Shown piece after piece: positions 7,533 to 20,253 of a stretch of 44,533 nt of DNA. Under the pieces are notes generated by a model. The model ran no database searches and was not told the DNA's origin. It was given only the letters and a program-made list of their open reading frames with translations. Numbering within the stretch: position 1 is the first letter of the stretch; every line of letters starts with the position of its first letter. A program made the translations under genes and the position numbers. Source of the stretch: Caldimicrobium sp. (GTDB taxonomy: Bacteria > Desulfobacterota > Thermodesulfobacteria > Thermodesulfobacteriales > Thermodesulfobacteriaceae); contig WYEG01000010.1 of the NCBI GenBank assembly GCA_009903935.1, positions 1-44,533 of the forward strand, in the 5' to 3' direction.

Positions 7533-9869
7533 ATGAAAAAGAGCCTTTTTCTTTTCTTAATCTTAATCCTTCTACCTCTTTTGGTCTTTGCTGAAAAGAC
7601 CCATCAAGTAAAACCCGGTGAAAGTTTAGAGAAGATCGCTAAAAAGTATGGGGTAACGGTAGAAGATTTAAAAAGATGGAACAATCTAAAGAGCAATGTT
7701 ATAAGAGCAGGGGAAGTTTTAATAATCAAGGATAAAGAAGAAGGTAAAAAGCAAGCTAAGAAGGAGACTAAAAAAGAAGTAAAAAAAGAGGAAGAGCCAA
7801 AAATACATATCGTCAAAAGGGGAGAAACATTAAGGGACATTGCCAAAAAATATGGAGTTAGCGTGGAAGAACTTAAGGCTTGGAACAATCTAACTACAAA
7901 CAAGCCAAAGCCCGGAACAAAGCTCATCCTTCAACCGCCAACTGAAAAGGCGGAAAAATCAAATATTTATCATGTAGTTAAAAAAGGGGAAACCTTAGAG
8001 ACGATCGCTAAGAAGTATGGAACAACTCCTACCGCTATAAAGGAGCTAAACAATCTTAAACAAGACAAAGTTTATGCTGGACAGAAGCTTTTAGTAAAAA
8101 GGGTTGAAGAAGAAAAGGAGGTCTTAAGCAAAAAGCCTAAGAAGCCTGAAGCTGAAAGATCAAGCGACCTTTTTTCAAAGCTTCAGGAAAGAGAAAGGCA
8201 ACTACTTAAGCAAAACCCTACAAGAAAAACCTATATTTCGCTGGCGAGCGAATACCGAAGGCTTTTCCTTCTCTATCCTTCTTCTGAATTTGCCCCTTTA
8301 GCCCTTTTGCGAACGGCTGAACTCTATGACGAGGTCTATCAGAAATTTCTAAAAAAAGAAGACTTAAGCCAGGCTGTAAAATACTATGAACAGTTTTTGA
8401 AACACTACCCCGGACATGAGGAGGAGCGAAGGGTCTTTGAGAGGCTTATCCAGATATACGCTGAAGACTTAAAGGATAAAAACCGGGCTAAGGTTTTAGA
8501 GGAAGAGTATAGAAAAAAGTATAAGATAGAGCTTGCTAAAGAAAAAAAAGGAAAAGCCAAGGAAAAGCGCGAACCAGAACTAAAAGCTGAGCCAAAACCC
8601 GAAGTTAAACCCATCCCCCCCAAGGAGCAAGCCCTCGTCTCTGATGTCAAAAAAATCATTAAAGTTGAACCCATAACAGGAGAGGATTATACTCGGATCA
8701 TCGTCGATGTCTCCGGAAACTTTGAGTATCAAGCAAACATCCTTCCTGAGACCAAAGATAGACCTCCAAGGATCTATGTCGACATCTATCCTGTTATCCT
8801 TTCTGATAGCGTTGAAAGGGAGATAAACCTTGAGCACAAGCACTTGCAGAAAATAAGGGTTGGTCAGTTTGATAAGACGACGGTGAGGATCGTTCTTGAC
8901 CTCTCAAGCCTTACCTCTTACAAGCTTTTTAAGGTTAAGGAGCCCCATCAATTGATTATAGATTTAGTGGGCAAAGAGAAGAAAGAGGTTAAGCCATATG
9001 TCACCAAGGAAGCCCCAGAAAAGAAGAAAGAAAAGAGAATAGCTAAGAAAAAAGAAAAAGCAGGAGCGGAGGAAAAGAGGCAGCCAAAAGAGGAGATAAA
9101 AGAGGAGACAACCTACATCCCGCTTGCGCGGCAACTTGGTCTTGGGGTAAAAAGGGTAGTTATCGATGCCGGTCATGGCGGGGAAGACCCAGGAGCCCTT
9201 GGTCCAAACGGTCTTAAGGAGAAGGATGTAGCCTTAAAGATCGCCTTGAAGCTTGGAGAGCTTTTGCGGGATAGGCTTGGGCTTGAAGTTATCTACACTC
9301 GGAGCTCCGATGTCTTTGTCCCTTTGGTTAAAAGACCAGCCATCGCAAACAGCATGAAGGCTGACCTTTTCATATCCATTCATCTAAACGCAAGCCCTGA
9401 CCCCAAAGCTAAGGGGGTCGAGGTCTACTACTTAAACTTTACTACCGATCCTGAAGCTATGAGGGTTGCCGCTCTGGAAAACAGCGTAGCCAACAAAGGA
9501 TTAGCCGACCTGCAAGACCTGGTTAAGGCATTGATTACCAACACGAAGCTTTCGGAATCACGAGCTCTCGCTGAAAGGGTGCAAAGGGAGCTTGTACAGA
9601 CGCTACGCAGACAATACCACGATGTTGTTGACCGAGGGGTAAAATATGCCCCCTTCTTAGTGCTTGTAGGCACAAGGATGCCAGCCATCCTTGTAGAAGC
9701 AGAATTCATCACCAACCCGGAGATGGCTGAAAGGTTAAAGGATGACCGGTTTGTTGAGCTTATAGCTGAAGGGCTGGCTAAAGGCGTTGAATCCTATGCT
9801 AATAGCCTTAAAGTCTCAATTTCTAACCCTCCTAAGGAAGGCACAAAGGGTGAAAGAGCAAAGCCTTAA
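7533..9869 (+). CDS. N-acetylmuramoyl-L-alanine amidase (3 LysM, AMIN, Amidase_3)
   Basis: 778-residue exported cell-wall hydrolase. Residues 1-20 are a signal peptide (MKKSLFLFLILILLPLLVFA). Three LysM peptidoglycan-binding repeats occupy ~23-66, 91-133 and 145-188, separated by Lys/Glu linkers. A helical, TPR-like region spans ~215-330. An AMIN domain follows at ~372-478, which in AmiC directs the enzyme to the septum. A Lys-rich linker leads to the zinc amidase at ~541-755. Zinc ligands are H548 (DAGHGG), E563 (KEKD) and H617 (SIHLNA), with the catalytic Glu at E722 (VEAEFITNP). It cleaves the bond between MurNAc and the peptide stem. Three LysM repeats plus a TPR-like region make it larger than E. 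coli AmiC. It follows mutS by two bases and precedes a DUF1343 gene. Confidence 0.93.
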   Translation: MKKSLFLFLILILLPLLVFAEKTHQVKPGESLEKIAKKYGVTVEDLKRWNNLKSNVIRAGEVLIIKDKEEGKKQAKKETKKEVKKEEEPKIHIVKRGETLRDIAKKYGVSVEELKAWNNLTTNKPKPGTKLILQPPTEKAEKSNIYHVVKKGETLETIAKKYGTTPTAIKELNNLKQDKVYAGQKLLVKRVEEEKEVLSKKPKKPEAERSSDLFSKLQERERQLLKQNPTRKTYISLASEYRRLFLLYPSSEFAPLALLRTAELYDEVYQKFLKKEDLSQAVKYYEQFLKHYPGHEEERRVFERLIQIYAEDLKDKNRAKVLEEEYRKKYKIELAKEKKGKAKEKREPELKAEPKPEVKPIPPKEQALVSDVKKIIKVEPITGEDYTRIIVDVSGNFEYQANILPETKDRPPRIYVDIYPVILSDSVEREINLEHKHLQKIRVGQFDKTTVRIVLDLSSLTSYKLFKVKEPHQLIIDLVGKEKKEVKPYVTKEAPEKKKEKRIAKKKEKAGAEEKRQPKEEIKEETTYIPLARQLGLGVKRVVIDAGHGGEDPGALGPNGLKEKDVALKIALKLGELLRDRLGLEVIYTRSSDVFVPLVKRPAIANSMKADLFISIHLNASPDPKAKGVEVYYLNFTTDPEAMRVAALENSVANKGLADLQDLVKALITNTKLSESRALAERVQRELVQTLRRQYHDVVDRGVKYAPFLVLVGTRMPAILVEAEFITNPEMAERLKDDRFVELIAEGLAKGVESYANSLKVSISNPPKEGTKGERAKP

Positions 9870-11026
9870 ATTAGGTATAGAAACCTTTTTAGACGAGGGC
9901 TACTACAAGAAGTATCTAAACCAAAATTTAGCCCTTCTTACCAATCAATCAGCCTGCCTCAAAAACTTAACCCCCTCATACTTTGCCTTAAGAGAAGCCT
10001 TGGGAGAAAGGCTAAAATTTCTTTTTAGTCCTCAGCATGGTTTCTTTGCTGAAAAACAGGCAAACATGGTGGCATCAAACGATGAAGTAGAACCCTTCTT
10101 TGGGCTAAGAGTGGTTAGCCTTTATGGACCAAGGCTTAAGCCAGAGCCAAAGCATCTTCAAGGGATAGATGTTGTTTTTGTGGATTTACCCGATGTTGGG
10201 TGCCGGGTCTACACCTACATTTGGACGATGTTTCTTGTGATGTCAGCATGTGAAGAATTAGGGATCAAAGTTCTTGTCTTTGACAGACCAAACCCAATCG
10301 GCTCCCAAGTTGAGGGACCTCTCTTAGAAAAGGAATACTACTCTTTTGTGGGGCTTGATAGCCTTCCTCTCAGGCATGGTCTTACGATAGGAGAAATAGC
10401 CCTTCTTTTTAAAAAGAGGCACTTTCCAAGGCTTGAGCTTGAAGTCATTCCCTGTAGAAACTACAAGAAAAGCCAACTTTGGCTTGACCTTTCCCTTCCC
10501 TGGATAAATCCTTCGCCAAATCTTCCTGATTTTTATTCAGCCTTATGCTATCCTGGCTTAGTTTTACTTGAGGGGACAAACCTATCCGAGGGAAGAGGGA
10601 CGACAAAGCCTTTTACTACCTTTGGTGCACCCTATCTAAAGATAGAAAAGCTTTACCCAAAGCTAAAGGAGCTCTTTCCGGAAAAAGATTGGGGAGTGGT
10701 CTTTCGCCCCTTAGCCTTTGAGCCAACCTTCGATAAATGGAAGGGAAAGAGGTGTTACGGTTTTGAAATTCATGTGACCAAGCCCTTGAAGTTCCGCCCT
10801 GTTGAGTTTGGTTTAAGGTTGCTAAAGCTAATCAAAATGGAGTATTCGGAGTTTGAATTTTTGCCCCCACCCTACGAGTTTGAAATGGAAAAGAAACCGA
10901 TTGAAATCCTTGTGGGGTCAAAAGAATTGCTTGAATGGCTAATGAAAAAAGATAGCCTTGATTTTGACTTAGACCTATCTTATACTTTAAAGCGGTATCA
11001 GCTGGAAATATCAACCCTTTCCCTTT

Positions 11027-11037
<11 letters not shown>
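9850..11037 (+). CDS. DUF1343 family protein, NamZ-type exo-beta-N-acetylmuramidase
   Basis: About 395 residues. Family motifs are clear: LALLTNQSA, LKFLFSPQHGFFAEKQA, VVSLYGP, GIDVVFVDLPDVGCRVYTYIWTM, VLVFDRPNPIGSQVEGPLL, LPLRHGLTIGEIALLF and EGTNLSEGRGTTKPF. DUF1343 proteins include NamZ, which removes terminal MurNAc from peptidoglycan fragments. No signal peptide is visible, so this copy is probably cytoplasmic and would act in wall recycling. Longer frames start at 9787 (TTG) or 9796 (ATG). GTG at 9850 is preferred because AAGGAAGG lies a suitable distance upstream and the overlap with the amidase gene falls to 20 bases. The overlap with the amidase suggests linked peptidoglycan turnover. 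Catalytic activity is inferred from family only. Confidence 0.85.
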
Positions 11038-14276
<3,239 letters not shown>

Positions 14277-14280
<4 letters not shown>

Positions 14281-14304
14281 GCATCATCCTTTGCGTTTTA
14301 TAAT
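14277..14304 (+). promoter_or_regulatory. Putative sigma-70 promoter giving a leaderless sensor-kinase transcript
   Basis: TTGAGC (14277-14282) and a perfect TATAAT (14299-14304) are separated by 16 bases. The ATG of the sensor kinase begins at 14312, only seven bases after the -10 hexamer, so transcription would start at or next to the start codon. There is no Shine-Dalgarno sequence in between, which fits a leaderless message. Confidence 0.55.
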
Positions 14305-14311
14305 TATCTAT

Positions 14312-16828
14312 ATGAACCGTCTTTTTAGGGCTCTGCTTATACCGTTATTCTCACTTTTTGTTTGTTTATGCTTTACAACTAAGGGCTTCCCCCAAATCAT
14401 TACCGTTGGGATCTTGGCTAAGAGAGGGGAGGCTATTGAAAAGAACCGTTTTTATCCCTTGGAAGAGTATTTAAAGAAACGAACCTCTTTGCCGATCGCA
14501 TTCCGCTACCTTCCTTTTGAAGAGCTAAAAAAGGAAGCCCTTGAAGGAAGGCTAAGCTTTATCATCACCAACTCTTACCAAGCTATCCTCATAAAAGAGC
14601 TTGCCCTAAAGAAAGGATACTCCTATAAGATCATTCTTAGCCTTGGACAGTATGAACTTGGGGACTACTATCCTTACTTTGGGGGTGTGATCTTTACTAG
14701 GAAGGATGTTCCTATTCAAAGCTTGGCTGAGCTTAAGGGGAAGCCCTTTGGTGCAGCAAACCCAGATTCCTTCGGTGGTTATTTAATCGGGCTTTACGAG
14801 CTTCATAAAGCCGGGGTCAAAGAGGAAGATTTAAAAACTAAATTCTACGGGACCCATGATGCCGTGGTCTATGCGGTGCTAAAGGGGGAGGTAGTAGCCG
14901 GCACAGTCCGGACAGGAATCTTGGAAAGGATGGCTAAAGATGGAAAGATAAACCTTGATGAAATCAAGGTTTTATCTCCAAAAAGCTATCCTAACTTTCC
15001 CTTACTCATAAGCTCACCTCTATATCCAGAATGGCCAGTTCTTGCTAACGCCAACCTTCCAGAAAAGACGCTTAAAGAATTTGCTCGGCTCCTTCTTGAA
15101 ATCCCCCCTGATAGCGAGCTTGCTAAATCCATAGAAGCAGTCTTTTTCTTGCCGCAAGATTATTCCCTTATAAACCAACTAATGCTCGAGCTGATGAAAG
15201 GACCTTATGAAGAACTGAAAGGCTTTTATTTCCAAAGGTTCTGGAAAAAATACCTCCCCTACCTTTTTGCCCTCCTCCTAATCTTTTTAGCCCTTCTTAG
15301 CTACCTTACCTACAACCTATATCTAAAAAATCGCGAATTGAAGAAAACCAAAGAAGCTTTAGAAAGGGAGGCTAATTTCTTAGACACCATCTTAAGACAT
15401 ACTGACCACATGACCTTTCAGCTTGATTTAGCAGGGAACATCCTCTGGGCAAATCAAAAGGGAGATAGAGTCTGCGTAGAAGAATTGGGAGCTAAAGCTC
15501 TGGTTAACATCAAAGAATGCACTTTCGCTAAAAATTTAAACAGCATTTCCGGTTATTTCACAAATCAGCTTTATCAAAAGGAGGACAGGTATAATTTCAT
15601 AGAAACAGTGGAGATAGACGGTTTTGAGAGGACCTATGAAGGAGAGCTTGTGGCTGTAAAAAAAGACGGAAAGGCAGCATCTGTTTTGCTATTCTTACGG
15701 GATATTACCGAAAAGAGCATTATGGAAAGACAAAAGCTCTATCTTGAAAAGTTGAATGTTTTGAAGAATGTAGCGGGAGGATTGGCTCACGATTTCAACA
15801 ACCTTCTCTCTTCTGTGTTTAACCGGCTTGAGCTGATGAGGCTTAAACTTCAACCATCCTTTAAGTCAGAGGAAATTTCTAAGCTTTATAACGAGCTAAG
15901 CCAAAGCTTAAACCAGCTTAAAATCCTTGGGCGGGAACTTTTGACCTTAGTGCGAGGCGAGCCAACTAAGAAGGAAAAGGTTAACCCCTTGGAACTTGTT
16001 AAAGAGTACACTAAATTAGCCTTGGCTGGTCGGTCTAACTATCAGGTTGAATATGCTGTGGAAGAAGGGCTCCCCAAAGTGGAGGTTGACCGGGAACTCT
16101 TTTCCATCATGTGGATAAACCTCTGTTTAAACGCCTTTGAAGCCATGCCTAAGGGTGGTAAGGTGGTAATAAAGCTTTCTACGATAGAGAAGGACGGGCA
16201 GAAGTTTGTCCGCTTCGAACTCATCGACCAGGGCGTAGGTATACCGGAAAAGCACCTTCCCCAGGTTTTTGAGCCCTTCTTTACCACTAAGCCCTCTGGC
16301 ACAGGCTTAGGACTTTATGTAGCAAAGGAGGTTGCGACATCTCACGGAGGAGAAATTAATATACATTCTAAGGAGGGGGAGGGAACAAGGGTTGAAATAC
16401 TTCTTCCTGCTGTTTCTGAGGAAGAAGTTTTAACCAAAACTGAAGTTGAACCCTTATCTCAAAGAAAAAGGGTCCTTGTTATGGATGATGATGACCTTGT
16501 GAGGGAATCTCTGCGGGAACTTTTAGAAAGCTTAGGTTATAAGGTAGAGACAGCGCCTGACGGTGAGATAGCTTACAAGCTCTTTGAAGAATCCCTACAA
16601 GCGAGGAAGCCATACGATTTTGTAATCCTTGACCTCATAGTCCCCGGAAAATGGACTGGTCTTGACACCTACATGGAGATAAAAAAAATATATCCTCAGG
16701 TCAAAGCCATAGTGATGAGTGGGTATTTCACCGAGCCTGTGCTTAGGGATTATAAAAAATATAACTTTTATGGGGCTTTAACTAAACCCTTCCCCATTCA
16801 AGACCTTTTAAAACTCCTTGAAAGCTAA
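14312..16828 (+). CDS. Hybrid sensor histidine kinase with periplasmic PhnD-like domain
   Basis: 838 residues from ATG 14312. The longer frame from 14213 would lie inside proB and in front of the signal peptide, so it is rejected. Order: signal peptide (~1-27), PhnD-like periplasmic binding domain (~28-305, with TVGILAKRGE, ANPDSFGGYLIGLYEL and FYGTHDAVVYAVLKGEV), membrane helix (~313-335), PAS-like region (~350-465), HisKA with phospho-acceptor His493 (GGLAHDFNNLLSS), HATPase with NLCLNAFEAM, DQGVGIPE and GTGLGLYVAKE, and a C-terminal receiver with Asp774 (VILDLIVPG) and LTKPF. PhnD-like sensor domains occur in TtrS (tetrathionate) and ThsS (thiosulfate) kinases, so an oxidised sulfur compound is a reasonable ligand guess given the gene content, but it is not shown. 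dnaE follows by 14 bases. Confidence 0.9.
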   Translation: MNRLFRALLIPLFSLFVCLCFTTKGFPQIITVGILAKRGEAIEKNRFYPLEEYLKKRTSLPIAFRYLPFEELKKEALEGRLSFIITNSYQAILIKELALKKGYSYKIILSLGQYELGDYYPYFGGVIFTRKDVPIQSLAELKGKPFGAANPDSFGGYLIGLYELHKAGVKEEDLKTKFYGTHDAVVYAVLKGEVVAGTVRTGILERMAKDGKINLDEIKVLSPKSYPNFPLLISSPLYPEWPVLANANLPEKTLKEFARLLLEIPPDSELAKSIEAVFFLPQDYSLINQLMLELMKGPYEELKGFYFQRFWKKYLPYLFALLLIFLALLSYLTYNLYLKNRELKKTKEALEREANFLDTILRHTDHMTFQLDLAGNILWANQKGDRVCVEELGAKALVNIKECTFAKNLNSISGYFTNQLYQKEDRYNFIETVEIDGFERTYEGELVAVKKDGKAASVLLFLRDITEKSIMERQKLYLEKLNVLKNVAGGLAHDFNNLLSSVFNRLELMRLKLQPSFKSEEISKLYNELSQSLNQLKILGRELLTLVRGEPTKKEKVNPLELVKEYTKLALAGRSNYQVEYAVEEGLPKVEVDRELFSIMWINLCLNAFEAMPKGGKVVIKLSTIEKDGQKFVRFELIDQGVGIPEKHLPQVFEPFFTTKPSGTGLGLYVAKEVATSHGGEINIHSKEGEGTRVEILLPAVSEEEVLTKTEVEPLSQRKRVLVMDDDDLVRESLRELLESLGYKVETAPDGEIAYKLFEESLQARKPYDFVILDLIVPGKWTGLDTYMEIKKIYPQVKAIVMSGYFTEPVLRDYKKYNFYGALTKPFPIQDLLKLLES

Positions 16829-16842
16829 AGGTGGTGATAGCT

Positions 16843-19800
16843 ATGCTGAGCTTTGTTCCGCTACACCTTCATACTGAGTGGAGCCTACTTGATGGTTCCA
16901 TTCGAATAAAGGACCTTGTCCCTCGCCTCCTTGAGTATGGCTATTTAGGCTGCGCTATTACCGACCATGGGACGCTCTTTGGGTTAGTGCACTTCTATAA
17001 AGCGCTAAAAGAGGCCAACCTAAAACCCCTCTTAGGCTGTGAATTCTATTTGGCTCCCGGCTCAAGGTTTGATAAAAACAAAAAAAATGCCGACTACTTT
17101 CATCTCATCTTGATCGCCAAAAATGAAACAGGTTATAAAAACCTCATTAAGCTTGGCTCAAAGGCTTACTTAGAGGGTTTCTACTACAAACCTCGTATCG
17201 ATAAGGACCTGCTAAAGGAATGCTCTGAGGGGTTGATTGCCCTATCAGCCTGCCTTGAAGGAGAGATTCCCAAGCTTCTTCTCCTTGGAGAAAAGGATAA
17301 AGCCAAGGAAGCCGCCCTTTTTTACAAGCAGCTCTTTGGGGAAGACTTCTATCTTGAGGTTCAGTTTAACGACCTTCCAGAACAAAAAAAGGTGAATGAA
17401 CTGATGTTAGAGCTCGGAGAGAAGCTTGGGATTAAGGTTGTTGGCACAACGGATTCTCATTATCTTGACAGGGATTCCTTTAAGGCTCATGAAGTCTTAC
17501 TCTGTATACAGACGAACTCAAGGCTTGATGACCCTAAGAGATTTCGCTTTAACACCGATAAGCTCTTTCTTCCAAGCCCAGCAGACCTTGAGGAGCTTGC
17601 AAGCTCCTATCCCAAGGAAGTATTGGATAACACCTTCGAAGTGTATGAAAAAGTGAACCTGGAATTGAAGCTTGGTGAACCCATCTTTCCGAGGGCAAAA
17701 TTGCCAGATGCTGAAACGGCAGAATCTTACTTGGTTAAAAAGGCAAGGCAGGGCTTAGAGAGGAGGCTTGCCGAGCTTGAAAGTCAGGGCAAGCTTGCTG
17801 CAAACAAAGAGGAATACTGGAAAAGGCTCGAGATGGAGCTTGAAGTGATCATCGAAAAAGGCTACGCGAGCTACTTCTTGATTGTGTCCGATTTTATCGA
17901 ATGGGCAAGGTCAAAAGGTATTCCTGTTGGTCCGGGAAGGGGTTCTGCCGCGGGAGCCTTAACAAGCTATGCCCTCTACATCACTAACCTTGACCCTATC
18001 CGATGGGGTCTCCTTTTTGAAAGGTTTTTAAACAAGGAAAGACCAAGCCTTCCTGACATTGATGTAGACTTTTGCATGGAGCGCCGAGACGAGGTAATAG
18101 AGTATGTCGCTAAAACTTATGGACAGGAATACATAGCCAAGATCGCAACCTTTGGTTCCCTTTCGGCAAGGCAAGCCATTCGTGATGTGGGTAGGGTTCT
18201 TGGTTTCAAGCCGAAAGAAATTGACCCCATCGCTAAGATGATTACCCCTAGTCCCCAGACAACCCTTCAAGAGGAGGTTAAACGCCCAGAAATCCAAAGG
18301 TTGATGGAAAGCTCACCAAGGATAAGAGAGCTTTTTGAGATAGCCCTAAAGCTTGAGGGGCTTCCTCGGCACCCAAGCATCCATGCTGCAGGAGTCGTGA
18401 TAAGCGGGGTTCCTGTGGTTGAAGTTGCCCCTCTCATGAAGATGGATGAGGATGTCGTTGTCCAATACGATATGAAGGCTTGTGAAGCCGTTGGTTTGAT
18501 AAAGTTTGATTTTCTTGGCTTAAAAACCTTAACCATCATCAACAACACTTTAAAGCTTATCAAAGAGGCAGAGGGTAAAGAAATCGACCTAAACTCTATT
18601 CCCCTTGATGACCCAAAGGTTTTTGAGCTTCTTTCCTCAGGAGAAACAGACGGTGTCTTCCAGTTGGAATCTGAAGGGATGAAAGACCTTTTAAGAAGAC
18701 TTAAGCCCACAGATTTTAACGACCTTATAGCTGTTCTTGCCCTTTACCGCCCAGGTCCTCTCGGAGGAGGTCTTGTTGACCAGTATATTGAGACTAAACA
18801 CGGAAGAAGGGCTCCGGAATATCTTCACCCCCTTTTGGAACCCATCCTTAAAGAGACTTATGGGGTCATAGTTTATCAAGAGCAGGTGATGGAGATCGCC
18901 AGAGCCCTTGCTGGGTATACTCTTGGAGAGGCGGACCTACTACGCAGGGCTATCGGTAAAAAAGAAAAAGAGCTCATGCAGAACCTAAAGAGCGATTTTA
19001 TTGAGCGAGCCAAATCTCGCGGTATTGCGGAAGAAATTGCGGAAAAGGTCTTTGACCTGATAGAAAAGTTTGCCGACTATGGATTTAACAAGAGCCATGC
19101 CGCAGCTTACGCCTTACTCTCTTATCAGACAGCTTATCTTAAAGCCCATTATCCCCTTTACTTCTTAGCCTCAATCCTAACCTATGAAGTGGGAAAAAGC
19201 GAGGAGGTTAGTAAGTATCTCTCGGTTGCGGAAAGGATGAGAATAAAGGTCTTGCCTCCAGATGTAAACAAGAGCGGTGCTGGTTTTATCGTTGAGGGGC
19301 AAGCCCTAAGGCTTGGACTTCAGGCTATTAAGAATGTTGGAGAGGAAGCAGTAAAGGAGATAATCTCCAAGAGACCTTATCGGAGTTTTATCGAATTTTG
19401 TCAGAAGGTGGACTCCCAAAAGGTAAACCAGCGGGTCATTTCAGCGCTTATTAAGGCTGGAGCATTTGATAGCCTTGAGCCAAACCGCGCCAAACTATTA
19501 GCGAACCTTCCTAAGATTTTAAGCTTTTCTCAGCAGATGAAAATGTCTACCCTCTTTGGGCAGGCAAGCCTTCTTAGCGTAAGCTCAAACCTTGTGCTCG
19601 AAGATGTGCCACCCTGGACAGAGGATGAACTCTTGCAGTTTGAGAAGGAAGCTCTTGGTTTCTACCTTACTTCTCACCCTTTAAAAAAGTGGCGTCCTTT
19701 CGTTGAGCTATTTTCCAAAACCAACCTTTCTCAACAGGATACCTTTGAAGATGGAGAGTCTCTTATTTTAGCTTGTTTGATTTCAGACATAGCTTATAGA

Positions 19801-20253
19801 AGGACCAGAACCGGAGAACAGATGGCTATTCTTCGCCTTGAGGATGAATTTTCTAACGCTAAAGCCTTGCTTTTTCCCGATGTGCTAAACAGAGCTTTAG
19901 AATTTCTTCAGGAAGGGAGGCTTATCTGGGTTAGAGCTAAGGTTGATAAGGATGAGGAGAGCCTAAGCTTGGTTATTGAGGACATTGCTCCTATAGAGGA
20001 CCTAAGGATGTTTACGGAGGGTAGATTTGAGCTTGAGATAGAGGCTAAAGAGGTAGAGCCATCAATGCTAATGGAGTTAAAGGAGTTTCTTGCGGAAAGG
20101 AGGGATCCTTGTCTTCCAATAAAGCTTATTCTTAAGTATCCTGATTGGTATGTGCATTTTGAGCCAAACGGTCTAAGCCTTCCTTTAGACAAAACTAAGA
20201 TTACTATGATGAAAGAACTATTCCCTGCAATTGTGCTCAAATATCAGCCATGA
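16843..20253 (+). CDS. dnaE: DNA polymerase III subunit alpha
   Basis: 1136 residues from ATG 16843, chosen because AAGGTGGTG ends six bases upstream. The longer frame begins at GTG 16831 within that ribosome site. The N-terminal PHP domain shows PLHLHTEWSLLDGS and ITDHGT. The family C polymerase core has SYFLIVSDFIEWARSKGIPVGPGRGSAAG and the catalytic pair in LPDIDVDFCMERRDEV. The fingers contain YRPGPLGGG and YQEQVMEIA, then ADYGFNKSHAAAYALLSYQTAYLKAHYP. Tandem helix-hairpin-helix and a C-terminal OB fold (~LILACLISDIAYRRTRTGEQMAILRLED) complete a DnaE1-type replicative polymerase. Placement between a sensor kinase and a sigma-54 activator is unusual. Its stop overlaps the activator ATG (ATGA). 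Confidence 0.97.
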   Translation: MLSFVPLHLHTEWSLLDGSIRIKDLVPRLLEYGYLGCAITDHGTLFGLVHFYKALKEANLKPLLGCEFYLAPGSRFDKNKKNADYFHLILIAKNETGYKNLIKLGSKAYLEGFYYKPRIDKDLLKECSEGLIALSACLEGEIPKLLLLGEKDKAKEAALFYKQLFGEDFYLEVQFNDLPEQKKVNELMLELGEKLGIKVVGTTDSHYLDRDSFKAHEVLLCIQTNSRLDDPKRFRFNTDKLFLPSPADLEELASSYPKEVLDNTFEVYEKVNLELKLGEPIFPRAKLPDAETAESYLVKKARQGLERRLAELESQGKLAANKEEYWKRLEMELEVIIEKGYASYFLIVSDFIEWARSKGIPVGPGRGSAAGALTSYALYITNLDPIRWGLLFERFLNKERPSLPDIDVDFCMERRDEVIEYVAKTYGQEYIAKIATFGSLSARQAIRDVGRVLGFKPKEIDPIAKMITPSPQTTLQEEVKRPEIQRLMESSPRIRELFEIALKLEGLPRHPSIHAAGVVISGVPVVEVAPLMKMDEDVVVQYDMKACEAVGLIKFDFLGLKTLTIINNTLKLIKEAEGKEIDLNSIPLDDPKVFELLSSGETDGVFQLESEGMKDLLRRLKPTDFNDLIAVLALYRPGPLGGGLVDQYIETKHGRRAPEYLHPLLEPILKETYGVIVYQEQVMEIARALAGYTLGEADLLRRAIGKKEKELMQNLKSDFIERAKSRGIAEEIAEKVFDLIEKFADYGFNKSHAAAYALLSYQTAYLKAHYPLYFLASILTYEVGKSEEVSKYLSVAERMRIKVLPPDVNKSGAGFIVEGQALRLGLQAIKNVGEEAVKEIISKRPYRSFIEFCQKVDSQKVNQRVISALIKAGAFDSLEPNRAKLLANLPKILSFSQQMKMSTLFGQASLLSVSSNLVLEDVPPWTEDELLQFEKEALGFYLTSHPLKKWRPFVELFSKTNLSQQDTFEDGESLILACLISDIAYRRTRTGEQMAILRLEDEFSNAKALLFPDVLNRALEFLQEGRLIWVRAKVDKDEESLSLVIEDIAPIEDLRMFTEGRFELEIEAKEVEPSMLMELKEFLAERRDPCLPIKLILKYPDWYVHFEPNGLSLPLDKTKITMMKELFPAIVLKYQP

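Noticed and set aside
9428-9715. 95-codon minus-strand open frame inside the amidase gene
   Set aside because: It is antisense to the zinc amidase core and has no recognisable protein features or ribosome site.
18267-18710. 147-codon minus-strand open frame inside dnaE
   Set aside because: It is antisense to conserved polymerase motifs (YRPGPLGGG region), has Ser/Leu-rich shadow composition and no family resemblance.
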